A stretch of 64,000 nt of DNA from a virus. This document shows, one piece after another, positions 36,103 to 44,072 of this stretch (within the stretch, counting starts at the first letter, position 1; every line of letters begins with the position of its first letter). Below the pieces are notes generated by a model. The model saw only the letters and a program-made list of their open reading frames with translations, searched no databases and had not been told where the DNA came from. Both the position numbers and the translations under genes were made by a program. The stretch lies in the IMG/VR virus record IMGVR_UViG_3300032293_002041, positions 164,973 to 228,972 of that record. The stretch is one strand, 5' to 3'.

Positions 36103-38313
36103 TCAAACCTCTTTCTCTAATAAAGAAGAGTACACCATAGAATAAAATGAAGCTTTGGCCTGTTTGTGTTCATCAACAGTTAAATCTTTATTTAAGTCAG
36201 CCTTTAGTTCTTTTAACCATACACTATAACCCAATATTATCTGATTCTTATCGAGTGTATCAAGGCTTGTTAGAGAGCTAGTTACTTTATCTGGATCAAT
36301 GGGGGAAAATGGGTCAATAGAAAATAGTATTTTCGTTTTAATCAAATCTAATTCTTTAGTTTCTTCACTTGATAGGCTTCTTAAATTTTTCTTATTGTAG
36401 AAATCTAATAGCAATGGATTAATAATTTGACTAATCTTGTCTTGTGCTTCCGAAGCCCATAATAATAGTTTAGCTCCAGTCTGTGGTTTGAAGACTTTAG
36501 TTTTTCTCTGTTCGGAATCCTTAGAATTTTTTGGTCGTCCTTGTCCGGGAGTTCCTGGCAAAGATTCTGGCGAATCGTTTGCCAACTTCGTTGGGGGAAG
36601 GGGTGCAGCGGGCATTTTCATTTGTAGAGCTGGTGTCTCGCCACTTTTCTTTTTATCAAGCTCTAAACCAACTTGACTAGGTGTGACTGTTCCAGTTTGA
36701 AGAGCTATTTTCTTAAGAGCATTTTCTACTTGTGGATCAAACCATGGACCAGATTTTCTGACCATTCTGTCACTCTTTCTTTCTCTGTTCTCTCTATTAA
36801 GTCTTGATTTTTCCATATCAGGATCAAGACCAAATCTAGATTGTATAATTTCATCAGAGACAAGATTTCTGTCTGCTAGCTGTACTAGTAATGCTTTCTC
36901 AGTATCTTCATTACTTAGATCCATACGATCAAATTCAATTTTAGCACCATATCTAAAACCCATAGCTTTTTGAACTAACTCAATTTCTTTTTCCCAGAAT
37001 TCTACTAATACATCTCTACCATATTGTAATCTTTGTGTTAATGTTTTAAGACTAATGAAGTTGTTAGTTGTTCCAGCAGCACCGAAGGTTCCTGTTAATG
37101 TTGGAGGAATACCTAGTCCAGCATAAACACTATTAAGATGAGGAACATACTTTCCTTCGCCTAAAAATTGATGAACATTAGTTTTAGATTCAAGTAGCTC
37201 TATATCTGGACCCCATACTAAATCCATTGTTCCACCACCAACATTATTTCCTAATAATTGAGCTAACTTTGCAGTAGCTGCTTTTGTAGGGGCAATTTTA
37301 TGCTCAAGACTACCTAGTTTAAAAATACGAATATTAGAAATAGCACCATCTAGTGCTGCCATATCAGCAAGTTTGAGTTTTTCTATAACTGTGATATCAT
37401 CCATAATAGCATATACCATTGGAAAAGCCCAGCTCTGCCAGTCATCTTTTTTATAATGGAATACTAATGTTTTGTCTGGATCTAATGGATATGGTAGTCT
37501 GCTCTTAGCTGCATCAAGAATCTGGGCTGGTAGTGATGCTACAACTGCTTTTTCTGCATCACTTTTTGGGTTGTTTACAAACTTTCTTAGTTCAGCTGGT
37601 AAGATTAATTGATATGATTTTTGTTGTACAAAAGAGGCTAGTGGGCCAGCAGCTATGTCAACAAAGATTGGATCGATGAAAGTATATTTCCAAGGAATTT
37701 CTCTTTTTTCTAGTTGTATCTCTGATAAATCTTGTATCTGAAGATCTGGTTTTGCTACTGCTTGATATAGTTTTTCTGATACTTTAAGACTTAATTTTCC
37801 AGTTTGCCTATTAATTACAACATTACCTGTCTTATAGAGATTATTTAAGAATCTTTCGCTTCTATCCTTGCCTCTTACTTTTTTAAACCACTGCCTATAG
37901 AATCTTTCTATTCTTTTGTTTTTATGAACCAGTCTTATTCCCTGAGCAGCAAAGTCTCCCATCAAATCGATAACATTTTTTACTAAACCAACTCTTTGAT
38001 AAATATCTTCTGCTTTTCTAAGAATGAGCTTTATTTCACGAGGTACGGCTTCATCTGGACGAAAGTAGTCGTAATCGCTTCTTGTCAGTCCTGGTCTACC
38101 TGAAGTATTAGTATCAAGATTAGAATAGTCAAGACCATATCTTCTCATGGCACTGGCTTTTTGAATTAGAGAATATTCAGACATTGATTCTGAAGATTCC
38201 CTTAAAGCGGCCTTTTTACTATCTAGATCATCACCCCAAGCGACATATGCCTGTTCATCAATGGGTTGAGAGTTTTGAACAGCTTCGCTTTTGGGATATC
38301 TTTTTTTAGCCAT
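36103..38313 (-). CDS. Portal protein
   Basis: The 736-residue protein lies between the terminase and prohead protease genes. It has the pattern of phage portals: ILRKAEDIYQRVGLVKNVID near 100, the wing/stem stretch DKTLVFHYKKDDWQSWAFPM, then VPHLNSVYAGLGIPPTLTGT and a helical crown (LTQRLQYGRDVLVEFWEKEI). The C-terminal 200 residues are Lys/Pro-rich and extended. It forms the dodecameric DNA entry channel of the head. A GTGTAT element sits before it at 38361-38366. Confidence 0.9.
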   Translation of the reverse strand: MAKKRYPKSEAVQNSQPIDEQAYVAWGDDLDSKKAALRESSESMSEYSLIQKASAMRRYGLDYSNLDTNTSGRPGLTRSDYDYFRPDEAVPREIKLILRKAEDIYQRVGLVKNVIDLMGDFAAQGIRLVHKNKRIERFYRQWFKKVRGKDRSERFLNNLYKTGNVVINRQTGKLSLKVSEKLYQAVAKPDLQIQDLSEIQLEKREIPWKYTFIDPIFVDIAAGPLASFVQQKSYQLILPAELRKFVNNPKSDAEKAVVASLPAQILDAAKSRLPYPLDPDKTLVFHYKKDDWQSWAFPMVYAIMDDITVIEKLKLADMAALDGAISNIRIFKLGSLEHKIAPTKAATAKLAQLLGNNVGGGTMDLVWGPDIELLESKTNVHQFLGEGKYVPHLNSVYAGLGIPPTLTGTFGAAGTTNNFISLKTLTQRLQYGRDVLVEFWEKEIELVQKAMGFRYGAKIEFDRMDLSNEDTEKALLVQLADRNLVSDEIIQSRFGLDPDMEKSRLNRENRERKSDRMVRKSGPWFDPQVENALKKIALQTGTVTPSQVGLELDKKKSGETPALQMKMPAAPLPPTKLANDSPESLPGTPGQGRPKNSKDSEQRKTKVFKPQTGAKLLLWASEAQDKISQIINPLLLDFYNKKNLRSLSSEETKELDLIKTKILFSIDPFSPIDPDKVTSSLTSLDTLDKNQIILGYSVWLKELKADLNKDLTVDEHKQAKASFYSMVYSSLLEKEV

Positions 38314-38360
38314 AATATTTTAATTCTATCATAATTAAACTGTAATAGGATTGATCTTTT

Positions 38361-38366
38361 ATACAC
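38361..38366 (-). promoter_or_regulatory. Candidate late promoter element before the portal gene
   Basis: The minus strand reads CAGTGTATAAAAGATC, about 50 bases before the portal ATG in the 55-base gap after the terminase gene. It shares the GTGTAT core and AT-rich 3' side of the other late elements. Confidence 0.45.
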
Positions 38367-38368
38367 TG

Positions 38369-40402
38369 TTATCTATAAATTCCTGTATAAAGATCATCGT
38401 CATTGGCGCCAGAAGTGAACCATTCTGGTCCTTTATACATATTACCTTTATGGGCAACAGTATCTCTAGCATTTCCACCAATAATATCATAAGTAACTCC
38501 TTGAAGAGTTCTAGACATTTGTCTAGCTAACATATTGGCTATTACTAAAGCGCTATATCGGTCTTTTCTTAATCTACCCTTTTTACCATTTGGCATTTTA
38601 ACCTCTGGAGTATCCCATCTGTCTCTTCCTCCAGAACCTGTACTAGTTTGGGTCATTACAATAGTGGTCAATTCATTCTTGAGTTCTTCTATTTCTAGAA
38701 TACATTCGCTTAGATTATCGTATATTGGTGTTAAATCTGCTCCTAGAATATCTTTACCTTCTTTATCTAGAGCTAATCCAAGAGTCAAAGAGTCGAATCT
38801 TGGAAAAACTAAAACCTTGTCTTCAAAGTCTTTTCTAAGTCCGTGATTAGCTTGTGCTGTCCAATCAGCCTTGGCAAATTGAACCAATTCAATAAGATGA
38901 AGCCCTGGTTGGGAATCTGTGTCTTTTGTTTTATTGTAGTCTATAATAGGCCATATAAGATTTTCGCCATCTTCTAGTTTTGATGGATCATGCAAAGCTT
39001 CTTCGATTGCGACACCACCACCCTGAGCATCCATACCTATTCTAGCACAAGGAAATGTTTTCATTAAATTTCTAACTTTCCTTGCACAAAATCCATAAAA
39101 ATCATATTCTTTTATTAGTCCAGTTTTTTGTCTTTCTTTAAAATTACTACGATTAGTTGTCCATACATATACTATTCTTGAATGATCAGGATGAACTTCC
39201 AAAACCACTATACTAAAATTGTCTTGTTCGGATGCTGGATCGATACCATAAACATACTGAAGGGAAGTATTGCCTGTGACTATTGGATCAAATATAATTG
39301 GTTTATTATTGATAGTGATTGGATTCGAGTCATTGGCTACACAACTCTCTATTAGGCTTCTTCTAAAGAACCCGTCACTGTCAGCTGTAAAACATGCAGC
39401 ATATTCCATATTATAGATACCAGTATGAATAGTAGCTTTTGCTCGTGCTACCTGTTTATCATCCATGAATCCTTTTGGGATAAGCTCATAGGGTATTCTA
39501 ATAATAGAATAATCTTGCCAGTTAAAATTACTAGGAACTTCGCCCTTAAATAGATCTTCTAGTTTTCTATTATCTCCTTTGCTTTCGATAATAGCTTTGT
39601 ATCTTTTCCAATAGCTAGCAAAGTGTTTGAAGTCGTAATCTGCAGTACCAGATATGATAGCTTGATTTCCCATTTTAGTATTGAGAGCAGATAATTCTTC
39701 GTTCCATAGTCCTGCTTCAGTCATAGCTTTTCGTTTAGCCTGTTCTTTTACGTTTTGTATTGGACTAGCGCTAACCGCAGCAAATCCTGATACTACTGTT
39801 TCGTAGATATCTGGACTAATAGACGCAAATTCATCTGCAATAATAATATGAGCACGTAAACCTCTAATCTTAGATCCGTCGCCCATTGGAACAGCTATTG
39901 TCCAGCTATCCCCTAGTCTAATGGTACATCTATCAACATCTCGTCGAGGGCCGTCTTCGTTGCCATTAAATATACTTCTTAATATGGGGCTTCCTCTCCA
40001 CATAGTTTCCATATATTCAAAAATGATTTTACTCTGTCTAAAGGCAGCACCAACAATAACTATTTTAGTTCCTGGATAAAAGGTGCATTTGAGCACCGAA
40101 TATAAAGCAAGAAGAAATGACTTACCCCAACCACGACTAGCTATATACATAGGGAATGGTCGATTCCAGAATTCTTGAAGTATAGCAACCTGCATCGGAT
40201 GAAGCTCAATGTTAAATAAAACCTTGCAAGTGGTACCAAGATACTTGGGGTTACGAAGCAGTCTAATAAGATGCAAATCAGGATTCTCTATATCCTTTTT
40301 AAGTCTATGGATCATGGGATTACTAGGAATGACGAGTTGTGATACGTCACCCAGATTTAACCATGCATCTTCAAATATTTTCTTTTGTGGATTGTCCTTC
40401 AA
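38369..40402 (-). CDS. terL: Terminase large subunit
   Basis: The 677-residue packaging motor has a Walker A motif SRGWGKS at 89-95 and Walker B HIIIADEF at 185-192 in the ATPase domain. The RNase-H-like nuclease has Asp388 in YGIDPA and Asp458 in RIGMDAQGG. It cuts concatemeric DNA and drives it through the portal. The only start that keeps the full N-terminus is a TTG with AAAAGG about nine bases upstream; a downstream ATG at codon 30 is the alternative. The gene overlaps the ERCC4 nuclease gene by 32 bases. Confidence 0.93.
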   Translation of the reverse strand: MKDNPQKKIFEDAWLNLGDVSQLVIPSNPMIHRLKKDIENPDLHLIRLLRNPKYLGTTCKVLFNIELHPMQVAILQEFWNRPFPMYIASRGWGKSFLLALYSVLKCTFYPGTKIVIVGAAFRQSKIIFEYMETMWRGSPILRSIFNGNEDGPRRDVDRCTIRLGDSWTIAVPMGDGSKIRGLRAHIIIADEFASISPDIYETVVSGFAAVSASPIQNVKEQAKRKAMTEAGLWNEELSALNTKMGNQAIISGTADYDFKHFASYWKRYKAIIESKGDNRKLEDLFKGEVPSNFNWQDYSIIRIPYELIPKGFMDDKQVARAKATIHTGIYNMEYAACFTADSDGFFRRSLIESCVANDSNPITINNKPIIFDPIVTGNTSLQYVYGIDPASEQDNFSIVVLEVHPDHSRIVYVWTTNRSNFKERQKTGLIKEYDFYGFCARKVRNLMKTFPCARIGMDAQGGGVAIEEALHDPSKLEDGENLIWPIIDYNKTKDTDSQPGLHLIELVQFAKADWTAQANHGLRKDFEDKVLVFPRFDSLTLGLALDKEGKDILGADLTPIYDNLSECILEIEELKNELTTIVMTQTSTGSGGRDRWDTPEVKMPNGKKGRLRKDRYSALVIANMLARQMSRTLQGVTYDIIGGNARDTVAHKGNMYKGPEWFTSGANDDDLYTGIYR

Positions 40403-40853
40403 TTTCGTAAACCTTTTTCATAATAGATAATGCCATCTTTTCCCCATTAGATGCTGAACCACAAAATAGTACCTTAATATTAAAAAATACTTGAAGTTCC
40501 ACTAGGTGTTTTAAAATAAAGTTTGGAGAGATTTTTATTTTGTCCCACATTTTTCTTGGAACATTTGAACCAACAGGATATGATAGTAGTTGGTCCATGC
40601 TAAACTCTAGGAGTAGAAAAGCATATTTAAATTGAGACATTCGTCCAACAACATCTTTGAATCTTTTTTCTGTGATATTTGTTGCTACTTCGCCAACACT
40701 CTTTTTTCTTTCAACGCACAGTATATTTTCTAGACCTTTAACCGAATAGTCTCCAGTATCTAGCTTTTCAGAAGCTGTTATGTGGTGATCAAAAGACCAA
40801 GGCTGTTGTTCTCTTGTGTCTACTATGATATGAAAATTATTGTAGTCTATCAT
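40371..40853 (-). CDS. ERCC4-type structure-specific nuclease
   Basis: The 160-residue protein shows the XPF/ERCC4 nuclease core: VDTREQQPW at 11-19, GDYSVKG at 34-40 and ERKKSVGEV at 48-56. These supply the acidic and lysine residues of the GDx-nERKx3D-type active site. Such enzymes cleave branched DNA. Next to the terminase it may trim replication intermediates before packaging. The long overlap with the terminase gene suggests coordinated expression. Confidence 0.8.
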   Translation of the reverse strand: MIDYNNFHIIVDTREQQPWSFDHHITASEKLDTGDYSVKGLENILCVERKKSVGEVATNITEKRFKDVVGRMSQFKYAFLLLEFSMDQLLSYPVGSNVPRKMWDKIKISPNFILKHLVELQVFFNIKVLFCGSASNGEKMALSIMKKVYEIEGQSTKENI

Positions 40854-41106
40854 TAGCTAGTATCTTGAAAAAGGTGGCTTCATATATGCTCTCCATACCT
40901 TTAATAAGATCATGATGATATTTGCACAATGTGATACCATTGTTAACATCAAATCTTAATCCTGGAAAATGTGCCCAGGTTTTGATATGGTGAGCATTTA
41001 ACTTTCTTTTTAATACACAATTTGGCCATCTACAATGATAATGGTCTCTTTTATATACTGCGCTTCGCCATTTTTTATATTGTGGATCGCCGAAATTTCT
41101 AAGCAT
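40837..41106 (-). CDS. HNH endonuclease
   Basis: The 89-residue protein has a zinc-binding HNH fold: C25 and C30 (CRWPNC), the HH pair at 39-40, N55/N56 in VNNGITLC, C61 and H64/H65. HNH proteins encoded next to terminases often assist DNA cutting at packaging in other phages. A free-standing homing nuclease is the alternative. It overlaps the dehydratase gene by eight bases and the ERCC4 gene by 17. Confidence 0.85.
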   Translation of the reverse strand: MLRNFGDPQYKKWRSAVYKRDHYHCRWPNCVLKRKLNAHHIKTWAHFPGLRFDVNNGITLCKYHHDLIKGMESIYEATFFKILANDRLQ

Positions 41107-42076
41107 TAGCTATATCACTTTGTATCATATCGTTTATTAAAGAAGTAAAAGAAGTTTCATTTAACCAGCCTAGTTGTAATTTTGCTTTAGATGGATCGCC
41201 TTTAAGGTAGTCTACTTCAGCTGGTCTAAATAATTCACTATTCACATTAACATGATCATCAGCATTGAGATTAACTGCTTTAAAAGCTAGATCAAGGAAT
41301 TCTTTAACGGAATGAGTTTCTCCAGTAGCTATAACATAGTCTTCTGGTTTTGGCTGCTGTAACATAAGCCACATAGCTTTGACATAGTCTTTGGCATGTC
41401 CCCAGTCTCGATGAGCATCTAGATTTCCTAATTGTAGTTTATCTTTAGTTTTGCCGTTGATTAATTGACCTATATATTTTGTAATTTTACGAGTAACAAA
41501 ATTTTCTCCTCGTCTTGGGCTTTCGTGATTAAATAGAATCCCGGAACATGCAAATATACCATATCCAGACCTGTAAATCTCTACCATATGGTAACTAGCT
41601 AACTTAGCTACCCCATAAGGACTTTGAGGAAGCATGGTAGTATTTTCATCCTGATATCTTTGTCCATTTTTCTCCACATAGTTTCTGCCAAACATCTCGC
41701 TAGTACTAGCTTGATAGAATTTTGTTAGTGGAGATAAATTCCTAATACCTTCTAAGATATTAATTACGCCCACGGCATTGATTTCAAAAGTTGTTGTTGG
41801 TTGGATGAAACTAGTTGCAACATGGCTTTGAGCGCCGAGGTTATAAAATTCTTCTGGTTTATATTGAGATATAACCCTGTTACATCCATAGGGATCTGTT
41901 AAATCAAATTCTTCTAGCTTAAAGTTTTCATGTTGCAAAATATGCTGGATTCGTTGAAAGTTATTGGTACTACTTCTTCTATGTAAACCAATAACATTAT
42001 ACCCTTTATATAGTAAAAGATCGGCTAGATAAGAACCGTCTTGTCCTGTAACGCCTGTAACTAATGCGGTTTTCAT
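41099..42076 (-). CDS. gmd: GDP-mannose 4,6-dehydratase
   Basis: The 325-residue short-chain dehydrogenase has the NAD(P) motif TGVTGQDGSYL at 7-17, the catalytic TSE at 125-127 and Y154-x-x-x-K158. The family blocks FYNLGAQSHVATSF and LFNHESPRRGENFVTRKIT are also clear. It converts GDP-mannose to GDP-4-keto-6-deoxymannose, the precursor of fucose, rhamnose and perosamine sugars. It lies within the packaging operon, far from the glycosyltransferase cluster it may feed. It is slightly shorter than the usual bacterial enzyme. Confidence 0.93.
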   Translation of the reverse strand: MKTALVTGVTGQDGSYLADLLLYKGYNVIGLHRRSSTNNFQRIQHILQHENFKLEEFDLTDPYGCNRVISQYKPEEFYNLGAQSHVATSFIQPTTTFEINAVGVINILEGIRNLSPLTKFYQASTSEMFGRNYVEKNGQRYQDENTTMLPQSPYGVAKLASYHMVEIYRSGYGIFACSGILFNHESPRRGENFVTRKITKYIGQLINGKTKDKLQLGNLDAHRDWGHAKDYVKAMWLMLQQPKPEDYVIATGETHSVKEFLDLAFKAVNLNADDHVNVNSELFRPAEVDYLKGDPSKAKLQLGWLNETSFTSLINDMIQSDIANA

Positions 42077-42903
42077 TGATTATCCTTTTGTGTAACGCTG
42101 TCTGGAGTTAAAAATGGCATATCCAATGTATTATCGGCATATTGGTGGTAGTCGTATAGTATGGTTTTCATCTTATCTGTGGCCATACTAATAATTTCCA
42201 TTTCTCTTCCTTCTCTTTCTCTGATCTCTTCGTCTTCCAACATGCGAATTAAACCGACCCAACTACTTTTACCGTCCTCTATTCTCTTGATTCTTTGTTC
42301 ACGAGTAGCTTTAAGATCTTTACTAATTTTTTGCTGTTCATTAAGAAGCTTTGTATATTCATTAGTATAATTAGCGATGCTGTTGCGGGCAAACGATAGT
42401 TGAGTTTCGAGATTAGCAAGTCTCGGTATATCTCGTTCATTCTCGGACTTAGCATACTCCTTATCAACCTCTCTCTGAAGTTTTTCGGTTTCTGAAATAT
42501 GACGCTTACGCTCTTTCATGCTTCTGTTGATTAGAATATCTATGGTTATGAATTGTTTAATTTGTAGTTCTTCTGCTGGTAGAACGTCTTCTCTAAATTG
42601 CTTTATAAGATTTGTCCACAAGCTTTCAAAGTATTCTAATTCTCCAGTATCAGCATCAAACTGTCTTTTAATTTCTCCCCAAAAATTTTTACTATGCAGT
42701 TTCTGTCTTAGTATTCTTTCATCAGTTTGTTCTGTGGGGTCTTTAGCTAGCTGATTCTCTGAGATGTATCTTTCTATGGGGGCTACACTACGATTTAGAT
42801 ATTCGGCAATATCTTCTAATGATGAGGTTGCCATATTATCTCTAATATATTTTTCTTCTTCTAAACTTAGTTGACCTCTTTTTTTTGGAGGCTTAGTACT
42901 CAT
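42073..42903 (-). CDS. Candidate terminase small subunit (HTH plus coiled coil)
   Basis: Residues about 10-55 (LSLEEEKYIRDNMATSSLED, IAEYLNRSVAPIERYISEN) form a helix-turn-helix of the kind used for DNA recognition. The rest is a long charged coiled coil with an acidic C-terminus. HTH plus helical oligomerisation domain upstream of the large terminase fits a small terminase subunit, though three genes lie between them. No other gene in the window is a better candidate. A transcription factor is possible. Confidence 0.5.
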   Translation of the reverse strand: MSTKPPKKRGQLSLEEEKYIRDNMATSSLEDIAEYLNRSVAPIERYISENQLAKDPTEQTDERILRQKLHSKNFWGEIKRQFDADTGELEYFESLWTNLIKQFREDVLPAEELQIKQFITIDILINRSMKERKRHISETEKLQREVDKEYAKSENERDIPRLANLETQLSFARNSIANYTNEYTKLLNEQQKISKDLKATREQRIKRIEDGKSSWVGLIRMLEDEEIREREGREMEIISMATDKMKTILYDYHQYADNTLDMPFLTPDSVTQKDNQ

Positions 42904-43558
42904 AGTTATGTTCCCTGAGTATCTCTTGAATAACAGAGTGAAGTTTTAACATATCTGCTTTGTAAATTTTTTCACCATATTTAAGTCTAAGATATGTTTC
43001 TCTACATGATGACGGTATATGCTTGTCTAACAACTCTATAATTTGTTGATTAAATACCATGTCTGGAATTTCTGCTTGTTTTTTAGAGGGTGTTTCATGG
43101 ACTTCTTCCATCCCAACTGGTTTCATAATATTCTTTTTAGAGTTATTACGAGTCTCCCAAGCGGAAAATAGTTCGCATTCATTTTTATCAGTATACTCAG
43201 AACATTGATTAATCGACACTTTGCAGTGAGCATCATATAATGGACAACTTAAGCATGGTTTATCTGGCCTTTGGTAGTTGTCTCTTTTATAGTTGAACAG
43301 TCTATTTCGCACATGGGTCCAAAGAAAGTTTTCTAGTGGACGACTGTTATCATATTTTTCTAGTCCTTCAAGAGCAAAGATCGCAGCTTGCTGTTTCATG
43401 TCTTCAAAACTATGGTAACCAAATTTAAATTTATGTCCTAATCTTTTACTAATATTATCTAATACGGCTAAAAACTGATCTTCTGTGACCCCCTTTGGGA
43501 GTTTAGAGAGATTCTTCTTTTTCGGTGTTTTCTGTGTTTTCTGTGTTTTCTTGGTCAT
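42893..43558 (-). CDS. Sigma-like transcription factor with a Cys-rich insert (late sigma candidate)
   Basis: Residues 47-92 (HSFEDMKQQAAIFALEGLEK, then RPLENFLWTHVRNRLFNYKR) match sigma70 region 2, the -10-binding and core-binding part, as in phage late sigma factors of the T4 gp55 type. The C-terminal ETYLRLKYGEKIYKADM resembles a reduced region 4. Between them lies a Cys-rich insert (Cys102, 105, 112, 119, 128) that could bind zinc. Its position at the head of the structural operon suits control of late genes. The N-terminus carries KTQ repeats that overlap the neighbouring gene. Confidence 0.7.
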   Translation of the reverse strand: MTKKTQKTQKTPKKKNLSKLPKGVTEDQFLAVLDNISKRLGHKFKFGYHSFEDMKQQAAIFALEGLEKYDNSRPLENFLWTHVRNRLFNYKRDNYQRPDKPCLSCPLYDAHCKVSINQCSEYTDKNECELFSAWETRNNSKKNIMKPVGMEEVHETPSKKQAEIPDMVFNQQIIELLDKHIPSSCRETYLRLKYGEKIYKADMLKLHSVIQEILREHNYEY

Positions 43559-43679
43559 ATATTAGTTGTGCTATGCTCTTTCCTTGAGGTAGTTTCAGGT
43601 CGTGATTTATATTAAGATCAGTACCAGAAGCTTTTACAGTCAATATGGAGGCTACAATATTCATTTCTGGATTACTCAT
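43503..43679 (-). CDS. Small protein overlapping the sigma-like gene (58 residues)
   Basis: The start chosen is ATG at 43679, with AAGGAG five bases before it. An upstream in-frame TTG also exists but lacks a ribosome site. The product begins MSNPEMNIVASILTVKASGT and ends in ENTENTENTEKEESL. The last 56 bases overlap the sigma-like gene in another frame. No family is recognised. As first gene of the late operon behind a sigma70-type promoter it may act with the sigma-like factor. Confidence 0.6.
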   Translation of the reverse strand: MSNPEMNIVASILTVKASGTDLNINHDLKLPQGKSIAQLIYDQENTENTENTEKEESL

Positions 43680-43714
43680 TTTTTCTCCTTGCACAAAACT
43701 TGCCAAACACTAAT

Positions 43715-43742
43715 ATAATAAAGTGTTTACACTTTTCGTCAA
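43715..43742 (-). promoter_or_regulatory. Sigma70-type promoter with palindromic operator
   Basis: On the minus strand TTGACG (43737-43742) and TATTAT (43715-43720) are 16 bases apart, upstream of the 58-residue gene and the sigma-like gene. The spacer holds a perfect inverted repeat AAAGTGT-TT-ACACTTT (43720-43735), which looks like an operator for a dimeric repressor. The divergent gene at 43767 encodes a small DNA-binding protein. Confidence 0.6.
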
Positions 43743-43766
43743 CTTTAATTAGGAAAGTAATACTTT

Positions 43767-43991
43767 ATGGCAAATTATAAGAAGTGGACCAGTACTGAAA
43801 TTGATTATATACAGAGCAATCATACTCTGCTTTGTGACGAAGCTTTAGCTTCCAAGCTGAGTCAAATAACTGGTCAAAATGTAACAACAGCTATGGTTCG
43901 TCGTCAAAGAAGAAAGCTGGCTCTGAAGAAGGCCCGAGGACGACCAAAGAAGAATAAGATTATTGAGAATAATAGTGTTATTTCTAGTTGA
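43767..43991 (+). CDS. Small DNA-binding protein with Myb/SANT-like helices and an AT-hook
   Basis: The 74-residue protein begins MANYKKWTSTEIDYIQSNH and shows a three-helix Myb/SANT-like pattern (residues 5-52, with W7 and recognition-type helix TAMVRRQRRKLAL). It is followed by ARGRPKKNK, an AT-hook that binds the minor groove of AT-rich DNA. It is transcribed away from the structural operon, and a palindrome lies in the shared intergenic region. A regulator of this boundary is likely. A terminator follows. Confidence 0.7.
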   Translation: MANYKKWTSTEIDYIQSNHTLLCDEALASKLSQITGQNVTTAMVRRQRRKLALKKARGRPKKNKIIENNSVISS

Positions 43992-44013
43992 TATTTTTTA
44001 ATTGTTATTCAAT

Positions 44014-44058
44014 TAATAATAGTTCCAGGTGGCATGATGCTGTCTGGAATTATTTTTT
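44014..44058 (+). terminator. Rho-independent terminator after the AT-hook gene
   Basis: The arms AATAAT...TTCCAG and CTGGAATTATT pair around a 15-base loop, with a small bulge, followed by a run of six T. It lies 25 bases after the stop codon and before the glycan cluster. Confidence 0.7.
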
Positions 44059-44072
44059 GTAGTTAGGAAATT

